A stretch of DNA of 64,000 bases from Rs1 sp029027825. Lineage in GTDB: Bacteria; Pseudomonadota; Gammaproteobacteria; Pseudomonadales; Balneatricaceae. A program made the translations under genes and the position numbers. Positions within the stretch are counted from its first letter, which is position 1; the number at the start of each line of letters is the position of its first letter. Below the pieces are notes generated by a model. It had not been told where the DNA came from, did no database searches, and worked only from the letters and a program-made list of their open reading frames with translations. Below are positions 34,529-43,317 of this stretch, piece after piece. Where the stretch lies: contig CP093399.1 in NCBI GenBank assembly GCA_029027825.1, positions 1,054,001 through 1,118,000 on the forward strand, in the 5' to 3' direction.

Positions 34529-36565
34529 ATGTCTTTGGTCAACATTCGCCATATTAGTGATATCGCAGTGCTAGAAATAAACTCACCGCCTGTGAATGCC
34601 TTAAGTGCCCAATTGCGCAGTGAAATGATTGCAGCTGTTAAACAAGTGCAACAGTCATCGGCCAAAGCCATAATACTTCACTGTCTAGGGAGCACCTTTA
34701 TTTGTGGTGCGGATATTCGCGAGTTTGATGGTCAGCCAATTGCGCCGCACTTGCCTGAACTGATTGAGTTAATTGAGCAGAGTCCGATTCCGGTGGTGGC
34801 TTTTTTACATGGTCATGTATTGGGCGGTGGATTGGAAGTGGCGACAGCGTGCCATTATCGGGTGGCGTTAACTAGTACCAACATTGGTTTGCCAGAAGTG
34901 GGTTTAGGGGTAGTGCCAGGTGCTGGTGGCTGCCAGCGTATGATGCGCTTGGTCGGGGTAAGCAATGCGCTAAAATTGGCTACTTCAGGGCGAGCTGTGC
35001 CGATCAATCACCCCAATTACTTAGCTGTTTGCGATCAGTTGATCGTCAGTGATTTATTTGAAAATGGTTTGGTCTGGGTACAGCAGCAGCTAGCAAGTGC
35101 AGAATTTATCCCTAAAAAAGCCAGTCAGCTGAGCTTAACAACGACTGATGTCGATTGGCAGGCGCTGACTGAAAGCGTCATAAAAAGCGCCAAAAGTAAC
35201 CCAGTACCGCTACAATTATTAAAGCAGTTGCAACAAGATATTGATCTACCTTTTGCTGAGGCTCAACTAAATACCCGGCAATTATTTTTAGAGTTGCGTC
35301 AATCTAAGGTGGCTAAAGCCTTAAGGCATGCTTTTTTTATCGAAAAACAATTGCAGGCCAAACGTGCTGCAACCCCACTGGCTATTAAACAAGTAGCAGT
35401 GATTGGCGCTGGTACTATGGGGAGTGCCATCGCTATTTGCTTCGCTGATGCAGGCTTTGAAGTGGTGTTGCTAGAGTTGTCAGCAGCAGCGTTAGCGAGT
35501 GCTTTAAAAAGAATTGAAGCGCAGTATAGTCGCAGTTGCGAAACTGGCCGTATCAGCCAAATCCAACGAGATGAGCGACTGGCTTTAATCAGTGGTAGTT
35601 GTGATTATGCTGATCTCAGTGGCGTAGATTTAGTGATTGAAGCGGCTTTTGAAAGTTTAACCGTGAAACAGCAGATTTTTAAAAGCTTAGATGATGTTTG
35701 TAAGCCCAGTGCTATTTTGGCGACAAATACCTCTTATTTGGATATTGATCTGATTGCGAAATCGACATCTCGCCCTGAATCAGTCCTCGGCATGCACTTT
35801 TTTAGCCCAGCTAATATTATGAAATTATTGGAAATTGTTAATGCTGATAAAACCTCTGCGACTGTCATTGAGCAGATGCAGCAATTAGCTAAAAAGTTGC
35901 GTAAGCAAGCGGTTACCGTTGGCGTATGCTTTGGCTTTGCCGCCAATCGAATTTACACGCGCTACGGTCGAGAAGTGCAGCAAATGTTATTGGAAGGCGC
36001 CAGTATTGAGCTGCTAGATCAAAGTATGCGCGATTTCGGTATGGCAATGGGGCCACTGGCCGGGCAAGATTTCTCAGGTATTGATATTGGGCACATCGCG
36101 CGATCGCAATGTCCGCAACCTGCCGCTGATCCCGGCTACTTCAAGGTATCAGCAGGCTTAGTCGCAGCGGGGCGCTTGGGACGTAAAACCGGCCAAGGTT
36201 TTTATAATTACTCGGGTAAAAAACCGAGTATAGACAGTGCAGTTAACACCATTATTGCTACTTTAGCTGCTCAGTTAGAGATAAAACCTAGGGAGTTTAG
36301 CACTGAAGTTATTCAGCAACGGGCTGTTTTAGCAATGATCAACGAAGCTTTGCAAGTGCTAAGTGAGGGGATCGTCAGTCAAAAGGAAGCCATTGATTTG
36401 ATCTGGTTGCATGGCTATGGATTCCCCCGTGCCAAAGGCGGCCCGATGTTTATCGCATCCGAGCTGGGGGCTCAGCAACTGGCGCAGCAATTCGCCAGCC
36501 TGCGAGAGACATACGGCGCTGAAATATGGCCAGAAGTTGACCTCAGCTCCTTAGAGGAGCGCTGA
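34529..36565 (+). CDS. Enoyl-CoA hydratase / 3-hydroxyacyl-CoA dehydrogenase fusion
   Basis: A 678-residue two-enzyme protein. The crotonase part has GADIREFDG and HGHVLGGGLEVATACHYRVA with the catalytic Glu region GLPEVGLGVVPGAGG; the NAD domain begins VAVIGAGTMGSAIAICFADAGF near residue 287, and HFFSPANIMKLLE contains the dehydrogenase His. The order resembles peroxisomal-type multifunctional enzymes and FadJ. Sitting 133 bases after paaE, and with no paaF or paaH in the cluster, it probably hydrates 2,3-dehydroadipyl-CoA and oxidises the 3-hydroxyadipyl-CoA. Confidence 0.88.
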   Translation: MSLVNIRHISDIAVLEINSPPVNALSAQLRSEMIAAVKQVQQSSAKAIILHCLGSTFICGADIREFDGQPIAPHLPELIELIEQSPIPVVAFLHGHVLGGGLEVATACHYRVALTSTNIGLPEVGLGVVPGAGGCQRMMRLVGVSNALKLATSGRAVPINHPNYLAVCDQLIVSDLFENGLVWVQQQLASAEFIPKKASQLSLTTTDVDWQALTESVIKSAKSNPVPLQLLKQLQQDIDLPFAEAQLNTRQLFLELRQSKVAKALRHAFFIEKQLQAKRAATPLAIKQVAVIGAGTMGSAIAICFADAGFEVVLLELSAAALASALKRIEAQYSRSCETGRISQIQRDERLALISGSCDYADLSGVDLVIEAAFESLTVKQQIFKSLDDVCKPSAILATNTSYLDIDLIAKSTSRPESVLGMHFFSPANIMKLLEIVNADKTSATVIEQMQQLAKKLRKQAVTVGVCFGFAANRIYTRYGREVQQMLLEGASIELLDQSMRDFGMAMGPLAGQDFSGIDIGHIARSQCPQPAADPGYFKVSAGLVAAGRLGRKTGQGFYNYSGKKPSIDSAVNTIIATLAAQLEIKPREFSTEVIQQRAVLAMINEALQVLSEGIVSQKEAIDLIWLHGYGFPRAKGGPMFIASELGAQQLAQQFASLRETYGAEIWPEVDLSSLEER

Positions 36566-37005
36566 GTAGACTCTGCGTCCTCTCAACGATATATCTCAGC
36601 GACATTTCTCAACGAGGTGCCGCACTCCGATCATTCGGCGATTACCAGCCAGTTGAAAACGCTTATTATAACAATAACCCCGATAAATAGAGGGACGCTG
36701 ATTCCTCTATCTCGCTATTTTTTCCCTGCCTTAGCTCATCACGTATAGCGGAGTTCTTTTAATATAGACCGCTGCATAACTTATCCAGAGGGTATGATAA
36801 CTGCGCTCGGTAGTACGGCGTTAAAAACCGGCTCAATATAATCAACTCTGTTTATTTAACATCGACCGTCGCGATCAGATGGGGCGGAGCACAATCGACA
36901 CATATCGCACTTTCAGGGACGGTTTGAGTAACTTTTTCTCGATCACTTGTTCATAATAATGCCATTTTATTAAACCTCATCTAATCACTGAGTGGAAATC
37001 TAAAA
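36566..37005. other. Intergenic region with a truncated family A repeat
   Basis: A partial family A copy occupies about 36766-36842 (GACCGCTGCATAAC... through GGCGTTAAAAACCGGCTCAA) and breaks off without its second end. Its start contains CCAGAGGGTATGATAA, shared with the element at 3350. The rest shows no gene. Confidence 0.6.
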
Positions 37006-37671
37006 GTGTTTAAATTATTAATTTTTGACTGGGATGGAACCATCATGGATTCGTCGGCGCGAATTGTATCCAGCATGCAAACTGCCGCCAAAAGTTTGGA
37101 GTTACCAGTCCCGAGCAGTTCAGCGATTGAAAACATCATTGGTTTATCGTTAGCTGTGGCCAATAAAATACTCATTCCCGGCATATCAGCTGAAGACAGC
37201 CAGCGCTTAACTGATAGCTACTCAGAGCAGTATCGCAGCCTGGATAATACTGCCACCCCCCTGTATCAAGACGTCAGAGAAACCCTGACTAATTTGCAGG
37301 CCAAAGGTTATCTTCTCGCTGTGGCGACCGGTAAAAGTCGGCAAGGTGTCAAGAGAGTGCTTGAGCAAACAAAATTATCTGCACTATTTAGTTTATATAG
37401 AGGGGCCGATGAAACAAGATCCAAACCAGACCCGCTAATGTTAGCTGAAATACTACAGCAGACTAAGGTTAGCGTTGAACAGGCGATTATGATTGGCGAT
37501 ACCAGTTATGATCTTGAAATGGCACAAAATATTGAAATGGCCAGTATCGCGGTCAGTTATGGTATGCACAGTGTTGAGCTGCTTAAATCGTTCAACCCGG
37601 TTGTGGTGGTGGATGAGTTTAAGCAAATTGAATCATGGCTAGATAGTCAAATGGAGAGTGAGAGTGAGTGA
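37006..37671 (+). CDS. HAD-superfamily phosphatase (Gph/YjjG-like)
   Basis: A 221-residue HAD hydrolase with DWDGT nucleophile motif at residues 8-12, a helical cap (about 17-80) and motifs GKSRQGVKR and GDTSYDLEMA. Relatives are phosphoglycolate or pyridoxal-phosphate-like phosphatases; the substrate is unassigned. The start is GTG 37006. It overlaps the next gene by 14 or 8 bases, so the two form an operon, an arrangement seen with sppA-type genes in other gammaproteobacteria. Confidence 0.85.
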   Translation: MFKLLIFDWDGTIMDSSARIVSSMQTAAKSLELPVPSSSAIENIIGLSLAVANKILIPGISAEDSQRLTDSYSEQYRSLDNTATPLYQDVRETLTNLQAKGYLLAVATGKSRQGVKRVLEQTKLSALFSLYRGADETRSKPDPLMLAEILQQTKVSVEQAIMIGDTSYDLEMAQNIEMASIAVSYGMHSVELLKSFNPVVVVDEFKQIESWLDSQMESESE

Positions 37672-38746
37672 TAACCCTTGGGATGATAGAAAAAAGAGTA
37701 CCGGACAAGAAACAGCGGATCAGATAAGCGCAGATCGTACCAACTATGGTGCCGACAGCTCTGTAGAGCATCTATCGAATACTGAATCGGGCATTGCAGC
37801 CAGCACTGGACGCGAGTGGCGGCTGATAGAAAATCTGGTTAATGGACTGTTTAGTGAGCAAAAGAAAGCGCGCCGCTGGGGCATTTTTTTTAAATCGCTA
37901 ACTTTTCTGTACCTCTTTGGTCTGTTGGGATTTTATCTCTATACCCAGCACAGTGACGGCGCTTCATCTACCAGTGGTGAGCCACATACCGCGATCATTG
38001 AATTGGTTGGTGCTATCTCTGCCGATAGCGAGGCAAGTGCCGATGTATTAGTTGGCGGATTGCGGCGCGCCTTCAAAGATGAGTCTACTAAAGCGGTGAT
38101 TATTCGGATCAACAGCCCCGGTGGTAGCCCGGTGCAGTCCGGTTATGTCTACGATGAAATTAAACGCTTGCGGGCTCTTTATCCGGATAAAAAACTGTAT
38201 GCGGTGATCGCTGATATAGGCGCCAGTGGTGCTTATTATATTGCATCAGCAGCAGACTATATTTATGCGGATAAAGCGAGCTTAGTCGGTTCTATTGGAG
38301 TTATTTCTTCAGGCTTTGGTTTTGTTGGTTTAATGGAAAAGCTCGGCGTGGAGCGACGGGCACTCTCCGCGGGTGAAAATAAAACCTTCCTCGATCCCTT
38401 TAGCCCATTAAAAGAAACCGATAGAGCTTTTTGGCAATCAGTTTTAGCGACCACTCATCAACAATTTATTGAGCAAGTAAGAAAAGGCCGAGGTGATCGA
38501 TTGGTTGAATCTCCAGAGTTGTTTAGCGGTCTGATTTGGACAGGAGAGCAAGCATTAGCAAAGGGCTTAATCGATGGTTTAGGCAGCACCAGTTACGTGG
38601 CTCGTGAAATAATCGGCATTGAAAAATTGCAAGATTATTCACCTAAGCCTTCACCAATTGAAGAAATTATCGATAGATTAGGGGTGTCTTTTGCCGGTGA
38701 ACTCGCCACAAAACTTGGTTTAACTTCTACCCTAAAGCTTAATTGA
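37658..38746 (+). CDS. sppA: S49 family signal peptide peptidase-like serine protease
   Basis: A 362-residue inner-membrane protease of the short SppA/SohB type: soluble N-terminus (about 1-70), one membrane segment (FFKSLTFLYLFGLLGFYLYT), then the S49 domain. The nucleophile Ser is in ADIGASGAYYIASAADYIYA and the likely catalytic Lys in SAGENKTFLDPF. The start may be GTG 37658 or GTG 37664. A family A element begins at base 2 of the stop codon: T from the target site plus GA from the element make TGA; the uninterrupted site would read TAG, so the protein is unchanged. Confidence 0.9.
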   Translation: MRVSDNPWDDRKKSTGQETADQISADRTNYGADSSVEHLSNTESGIAASTGREWRLIENLVNGLFSEQKKARRWGIFFKSLTFLYLFGLLGFYLYTQHSDGASSTSGEPHTAIIELVGAISADSEASADVLVGGLRRAFKDESTKAVIIRINSPGGSPVQSGYVYDEIKRLRALYPDKKLYAVIADIGASGAYYIASAADYIYADKASLVGSIGVISSGFGFVGLMEKLGVERRALSAGENKTFLDPFSPLKETDRAFWQSVLATTHQQFIEQVRKGRGDRLVESPELFSGLIWTGEQALAKGLIDGLGSTSYVAREIIGIEKLQDYSPKPSPIEEIIDRLGVSFAGELATKLGLTSTLKLN

Positions 38747-38906
38747 GTCCTCTGCATAACTACTGCGCTCGGTAATACGGCGTTAAAAACCGGCTCAAAA
38801 TGCTCATTTACACCAGTAATACCCATAAACAGGGGCACAATGACTCCGCTATTTCACCGGTTTTTGCCTTGTCTTACCTTCGCTCGCAACGTTATGCAGA
38901 GGTCTC
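38745..38906 (-). mobile_element. Family A repeat abutting the sppA stop codon
   Basis: A 162-bp copy in the reverse sense of 48134, with ends GAGTCCTCTGCATAAC and GTTATGCAGAGGTCTC and the 5-bp direct repeat TAATT (38740-38744, 38907-38911). It includes the 25-bp inner segment (about CCCATAAACAGGGGCAC) found in the copy at 47569 but missing in the 139-bp copies. Confidence 0.9.
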
Positions 38907-38911
38907 TAATT

Positions 38912-39549
38912 AGTTTTTATCTTTACACAGAGCCACATCTAAAGTGGCTCAATACTTTCAGCTGAGTGTCATCAGAATTAGATGTATACTTATTTTAAAC
39001 AGTAGAAAATACGTGATATTCAGTTTGAAAGTCCCCGCCGAGATGCTTCGACTGTACAGTGGCAAACCTAAATTCATCATTAAACAGTTATATCCTTATT
39101 ATTGGTAAGGTTTTTAATTTCACTCTATTAATAGCACTGCTATTTTTGGGGTTACGGAATATATTTTTCCTATATTGCATGGCTAATACTTAAAAAACTC
39201 ACTGATTGTTAATAAAAAACCACTTTACTGTATCTATTTTCCTGCACTATATAAAAAGCTTTAATTTTAAATTAATCCGTATATTGATCTGTTAGCCGTT
39301 CTTTTATTAATAAAATCAATTGATTAAGTAATGTTTTATGAATATAAAAAATTTCAAAAGATGTTTTTTTAATTGAAATTTAGCCCTCGTAGTCCTTTTT
39401 CCTAAATTTATAACCTCCACATTGATATCAGAAAATCTTGTGCTATACCGTTTAATATAGATACGTTTTCTGTGCGCTGTCATCTGGTATGACATCGCAA
39501 AGTTGGTCATTTTACAATCAACAATCTTAACTGGGCAGCCGATAAAATC
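38912..39549. other. AT-rich intergenic region
   Basis: Over 600 AT-rich bases without a supportable gene. A 7-bp hairpin (GAGCCAC/GTGGCTC, 38930-38950) lies just past the family A element and may be the original sppA terminator, though it lacks a T-run. An 81-codon minus-strand ORF overlapping the next gene's start was not accepted. Confidence 0.4.
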
Positions 39550-40464
39550 ATGATGGATCATATTTACAAAGGTATTTTAGACTCATTGGATAGCTATATC
39601 GTTGTGATAGAAGAGGATGGTATTATTTCGTTCACCAATAAAAAGTGGGGCGATTTAACGGAGGCGATGGGTGCCGCTATTAACGCAGACTGTATTGGTA
39701 AAAGTTATTTTGATTGTTGTTCGATGATTCTGGTAAATCCAGATAATTTTATTACCCAATGCAAATTGCAAATTGCAGAGCTACTACAAGGTAATAATAC
39801 TGAGTTCGTTTTAGAATTTTCAAATTACACTATCAACCATGAAATATGGTTAGAGGTGACCGGAAATCTGGTGGTGTTTGATCAGAAGTGCTATGTGATT
39901 TTAAATCACAGCAATATCATCAATAGGAAAAGAGACCGAGCTGAAATTGAAAAATTAACCTTGATTGATTCTGTTACCGGCATTGCAAACCAAAAAAGTT
40001 TCAATAACTTCTATTTCAATGAATGGCAAAGGTCTATGCGCAATAGAATTGAGATGGCGTTGCTATTAGGTGAGTTGGAAGGGGACGAGATTGATGATTC
40101 ACAGTTAAAAAGAATTGCTAAAATCTTTGAAAAACACGCTCGTCGAGCTTGTGATTTAGTAGCAGTTTTAAGAAATAATCAATTTGCATTAATACTAGGT
40201 CAAACAAACTCACAATCTTGTGAGTTTGTAGCATCAGAAATTCATCAAGAAATTTTGCAATTAAATTTATTGTCGATAGATGGTAACCAAATATCTATCA
40301 ATATTGGCATATCCTCAGCGACACCAACACTCATTGATACCTCTGATATGCTGTTTAACTCTGTTGATTTAGCCCTTCGAAAAGCGAAATCTTCACAGCA
40401 GCAAAATATTTATAGCCACTGTCCAACTATTTCTTTTAAAGCCAATACATTGCTGAAAATTTAG
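39550..40464 (+). CDS. PAS domain protein with degenerate GGDEF domain
   Basis: A 304-residue cytosolic protein. Residues about 5-120 have a PAS pattern (LDSYIVVIEEDGIISFTNKKW; YVILNHSNIINRKRDR as the linker). Residues 135-295 follow the GGDEF fold (LTLIDSVTGIANQKSFNNFY, ISINIGISSA), but the active-site loop reads RNNQF (208-212) instead of GGDEF. It cannot bind and turn over GTP in the usual way, so it is likely a sensor or partner protein rather than a diguanylate cyclase. Start ATG 39550 or 39553. Confidence 0.8.
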   Translation: MMDHIYKGILDSLDSYIVVIEEDGIISFTNKKWGDLTEAMGAAINADCIGKSYFDCCSMILVNPDNFITQCKLQIAELLQGNNTEFVLEFSNYTINHEIWLEVTGNLVVFDQKCYVILNHSNIINRKRDRAEIEKLTLIDSVTGIANQKSFNNFYFNEWQRSMRNRIEMALLLGELEGDEIDDSQLKRIAKIFEKHARRACDLVAVLRNNQFALILGQTNSQSCEFVASEIHQEILQLNLLSIDGNQISINIGISSATPTLIDTSDMLFNSVDLALRKAKSSQQQNIYSHCPTISFKANTLLKI

Positions 40465-40500
40465 CGACTTAATCTCTAAAACCATGACTAAAAAAAGATT

Positions 40501-40834
40501 TCCTGATTGACCATCTTGCTCCGCTTAACTTGGTGGTTATCTAACAAAGCGTTAATTACAACAAGTTAAGTGAAGTTCTAATCTGTTTTTAGCATTTAAT
40601 AATGGATTAGATTATAGTCAAGTCATTTATTTATAAATTTTTTTCACTTTAGACCAGTCTGTGAAGACACAGCGCTAAGCAGCTAGTGTTTTGTTTTCCT
40701 CTGTGCAGCGCAGCGCCTCTGTATCCTCTGTGGTGAAAAAATATTTAAAGGATTGGTTTTACCACAGAGGACACGGAGAGCACAGAGGAGAGATTAAAAG
40801 CTTCTTTTGGGCGGAGACACAGGGCTAATCAGGA
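40501..40834 (+). repeat. Family C repeat, copy 2 (334 bp)
   Basis: It matches 16497-16829 over its length, from CCTGATTGACCAT to GGGCTAATCAGGA. The paired arms CCTCTGTATCCTCTGTGGT and ACCACAGAGGACACGGAG remain complementary, with changes. It lies downstream of the PAS-GGDEF and selD genes, which converge here, and could act as a bidirectional terminator hairpin. Confidence 0.8.
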
Positions 40835-40875
40835 AATATTTTTAACCATTACCTGAATTGGTTTGCATACCCTGC

Positions 40876-43317
40876 TTAGCATATTTCAATAGATGGCTGG
40901 ATGGTGTGTCGTGGGTTATTTTTATCTACTGGAATATCTACTGGGTTTTGTGCTGAATTTAGTGCTGAATTTGGTACTAAATTTATAGTAGCTTCACCGA
41001 TAAGTGTAGCCAGTGGGTACCCTGCATCGCGCAGCGCTTGTTGACATTGTTCCGCGACATCAGCATCTACCCATGCAAGTAATCCACCACTGGTTTGCGG
41101 GTCAAATAAAAGTGGGAATTGTGGTGAGTCACGCCACTGTTCAGCGCTGATAATAAAGGCTCTTGCGGTAAAGTTTTTTTCGAACAAGCTACTCTGAATA
41201 CCTTGCTCAGATAGTGTCACCGCACTGTTTAATAACGGGATCTTAGATAAACTCAGCAGGCAACCTAACTCTGTGCCACGAAGCATTTCGATGAGATGCC
41301 CCATCAGACCGAAGCCAGTCACGTCCGTCATTGTCTGGCAGCCATGTGCTTTGAGGATTCTCGCCGCCGCCTGATTGCTCTGTAACATATTCTCTATGCA
41401 AGATTGTACGTCTTGGCCGTTGGCTTTAAGCTGCATTTGTGCAGCCATTATCACACCACTGCCGATAGCTTTGGTGATGATCAGCTGCTGTCCTGCACGT
41501 ATCCCGGTTTTGCTGGTGAAAGCATAACGTTCAGTGTTGCGGTCAACCAAACCATTTACAGCTAGGCCTAAGCTCAATTCGACTGCTTCACTGGTGTGGC
41601 CACCGGTCAATGTACAACCGGCCTTATTCAGTTCTTCAATGATCCCGTACATGAGCTGGTAAAGTTCACGTTTTTGCACTGTCTCAGCTGCGTGTGGCAT
41701 AGCGACAATGGCCAGTGCAGATTGAGGCTCACAGGCCATTGCATGTAAATCACTTAAGGCGTGATTGGTGGCGATGCGAGCAAACAGATAAGGGTCATCG
41801 ATAATACTTCTAAATTGATCGACACTTTGCGCCAGGGCACGCTCTCCTGTGTCTATCACAGCGGCGTCGTCGGGAGATTCTAAGCCGACTATAATATCAG
41901 ACCTTTTATGTACTCTAATGTCAGATGTGACTTTGTGTAAGGCTGCACTCAATACATTGCTACCAACTTTGGCACCACAGCCACCACAACGCATCTCCTC
42001 AGCGACTTTTGGCTGCCCTTTAAAGAGATAGTACAAATGTTTAAAAACGCTGAGTTGGCCGGTTTTGGGATGGGTGAATAGCCCGGATAATACCGGGTCG
42101 ACAGGTTGAGCTTGCATCGGTGGCTTTTCACTAAACTCGGTTAGCTTTGCCATGAATTTTAGATCAATAAAGTCTTTCCAGCGCCAGACCCAGCGTCCTG
42201 AACAGTAAAATTGGGATTTGCTGTCGATGGCGTGCCGACCCCCTGTTGCTAGGATGCTGAGGAAGGACTTTTGTGGTCGGTATAATTGCAGTGGTCTCTG
42301 TAAAATGGCGGCACACAAGTTTTTAAATAGCACGGGCCCTTGACGCACTGCAAAGACTCCCGCTTTTGGGCTGGGATGATTGATTTGACAGGCGACGTCT
42401 CCAGTGGCAAAAACACGGCTATCTGAAGTCGATTGAAGGTAGTCGTTGACGGCAATAAAACCTTGTTGGTCGGTGTTTAATCCAGCGGCTTTCGGCCAGG
42501 GGGCAGCACTGGCGGCTGTGCACCAAATTACTTCATCAACGGCTAGCGTCTGCCGCTTTAGCTCCTCATCAAAGGTGCTATCTGGCGCAATAGGCTTGGC
42601 TATCAATAAGTTTGCAGTTACCTCTTCAACATAAAAGTTAAAGTGCACTTGGATCTGCGCAATTTTACATTTTTCCAGTGCTTGTTTTTGTACTTCAAGA
42701 TTATGATTTCCCAGTACTTTACTACCGGAGATGACCCAGTGAAACTGATGTTCAAGAGGGTTGTTAGTTTGCTCTTTTAGCTGGCTCCAGGCGAATTGCA
42801 TGGCGCAGATCAGCTCAAATCCACCGGCACCTGCGCCGACTAAAGCAATATTTAATGGTCGGGTTGCATGTTGCAGGTTTTCTTTTAGCTGTTGCCATTT
42901 TCGATAAAATTCAGCAATTGGTTTTACCCCGGTTGCAAATTCTGCGGCACCCACTGTGCGATGGATGTTGGGTGTTGAGCCGGTGTTAATCGCCACTAGA
43001 TCGTAGTCGATGTCTGGTCTGTTGAGTAGGGCTATGCTTTTGCTTGAAGTGTCAATACCGCGCACTGTCGCACAAATAAAGCGCACACCAGCCCACATGC
43101 ATAACTTGGCTAAATCAATATGGGTTTGACTAAATGAATAGTGACCGCTGACCAGACCGGGGAGCATGCCTGAATAGGGGGTATCGACCGCAGCGGAAAT
43201 TAGAGTTAGGCGCACTCCTGCCACTGGTCGCATTCCCCACATTTTGATGACTAGCGCATTGGAGTGACCACCGCCAATCAGAACGATATCCTTATAGATT
43301 GTATTAGTTTGCTGCAT
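40876..43317 (-). CDS. selD: Selenide, water dikinase fused to FAD/NAD oxidoreductase
   Basis: An 813-residue fusion. The first about 400 residues form a pyridine-nucleotide-disulfide/NDH-2-like oxidoreductase (IVLIGGGHSNALVI, a second GAGAGGFE site, FATGDVA). From about residue 440 comes SelD with MRCGGCGAKVG holding the catalytic Cys region, then DDAAV and GGHTSEAVE. SelD makes selenophosphate from selenide and ATP. The N-terminal half may supply or reduce the selenium donor, as in other fused SelD proteins. Its start overlaps the end of selU by 14 bases. Confidence 0.92.
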   Translation of the reverse strand: MQQTNTIYKDIVLIGGGHSNALVIKMWGMRPVAGVRLTLISAAVDTPYSGMLPGLVSGHYSFSQTHIDLAKLCMWAGVRFICATVRGIDTSSKSIALLNRPDIDYDLVAINTGSTPNIHRTVGAAEFATGVKPIAEFYRKWQQLKENLQHATRPLNIALVGAGAGGFELICAMQFAWSQLKEQTNNPLEHQFHWVISGSKVLGNHNLEVQKQALEKCKIAQIQVHFNFYVEEVTANLLIAKPIAPDSTFDEELKRQTLAVDEVIWCTAASAAPWPKAAGLNTDQQGFIAVNDYLQSTSDSRVFATGDVACQINHPSPKAGVFAVRQGPVLFKNLCAAILQRPLQLYRPQKSFLSILATGGRHAIDSKSQFYCSGRWVWRWKDFIDLKFMAKLTEFSEKPPMQAQPVDPVLSGLFTHPKTGQLSVFKHLYYLFKGQPKVAEEMRCGGCGAKVGSNVLSAALHKVTSDIRVHKRSDIIVGLESPDDAAVIDTGERALAQSVDQFRSIIDDPYLFARIATNHALSDLHAMACEPQSALAIVAMPHAAETVQKRELYQLMYGIIEELNKAGCTLTGGHTSEAVELSLGLAVNGLVDRNTERYAFTSKTGIRAGQQLIITKAIGSGVIMAAQMQLKANGQDVQSCIENMLQSNQAAARILKAHGCQTMTDVTGFGLMGHLIEMLRGTELGCLLSLSKIPLLNSAVTLSEQGIQSSLFEKNFTARAFIISAEQWRDSPQFPLLFDPQTSGGLLAWVDADVAEQCQQALRDAGYPLATLIGEATINLVPNSALNSAQNPVDIPVDKNNPRHTIQPSIEIC

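Noticed and set aside
39316..39561. 81-codon minus-strand ORF upstream of the PAS-GGDEF gene
   Set aside because: It has no recognisable domain, overlaps the start of the better-supported gene and has the base make-up of the surrounding AT-rich gap.
39550..40464. Active diguanylate cyclase
   Set aside because: The GGDEF loop reads RNNQF, so the catalytic and GTP-binding residues are missing.
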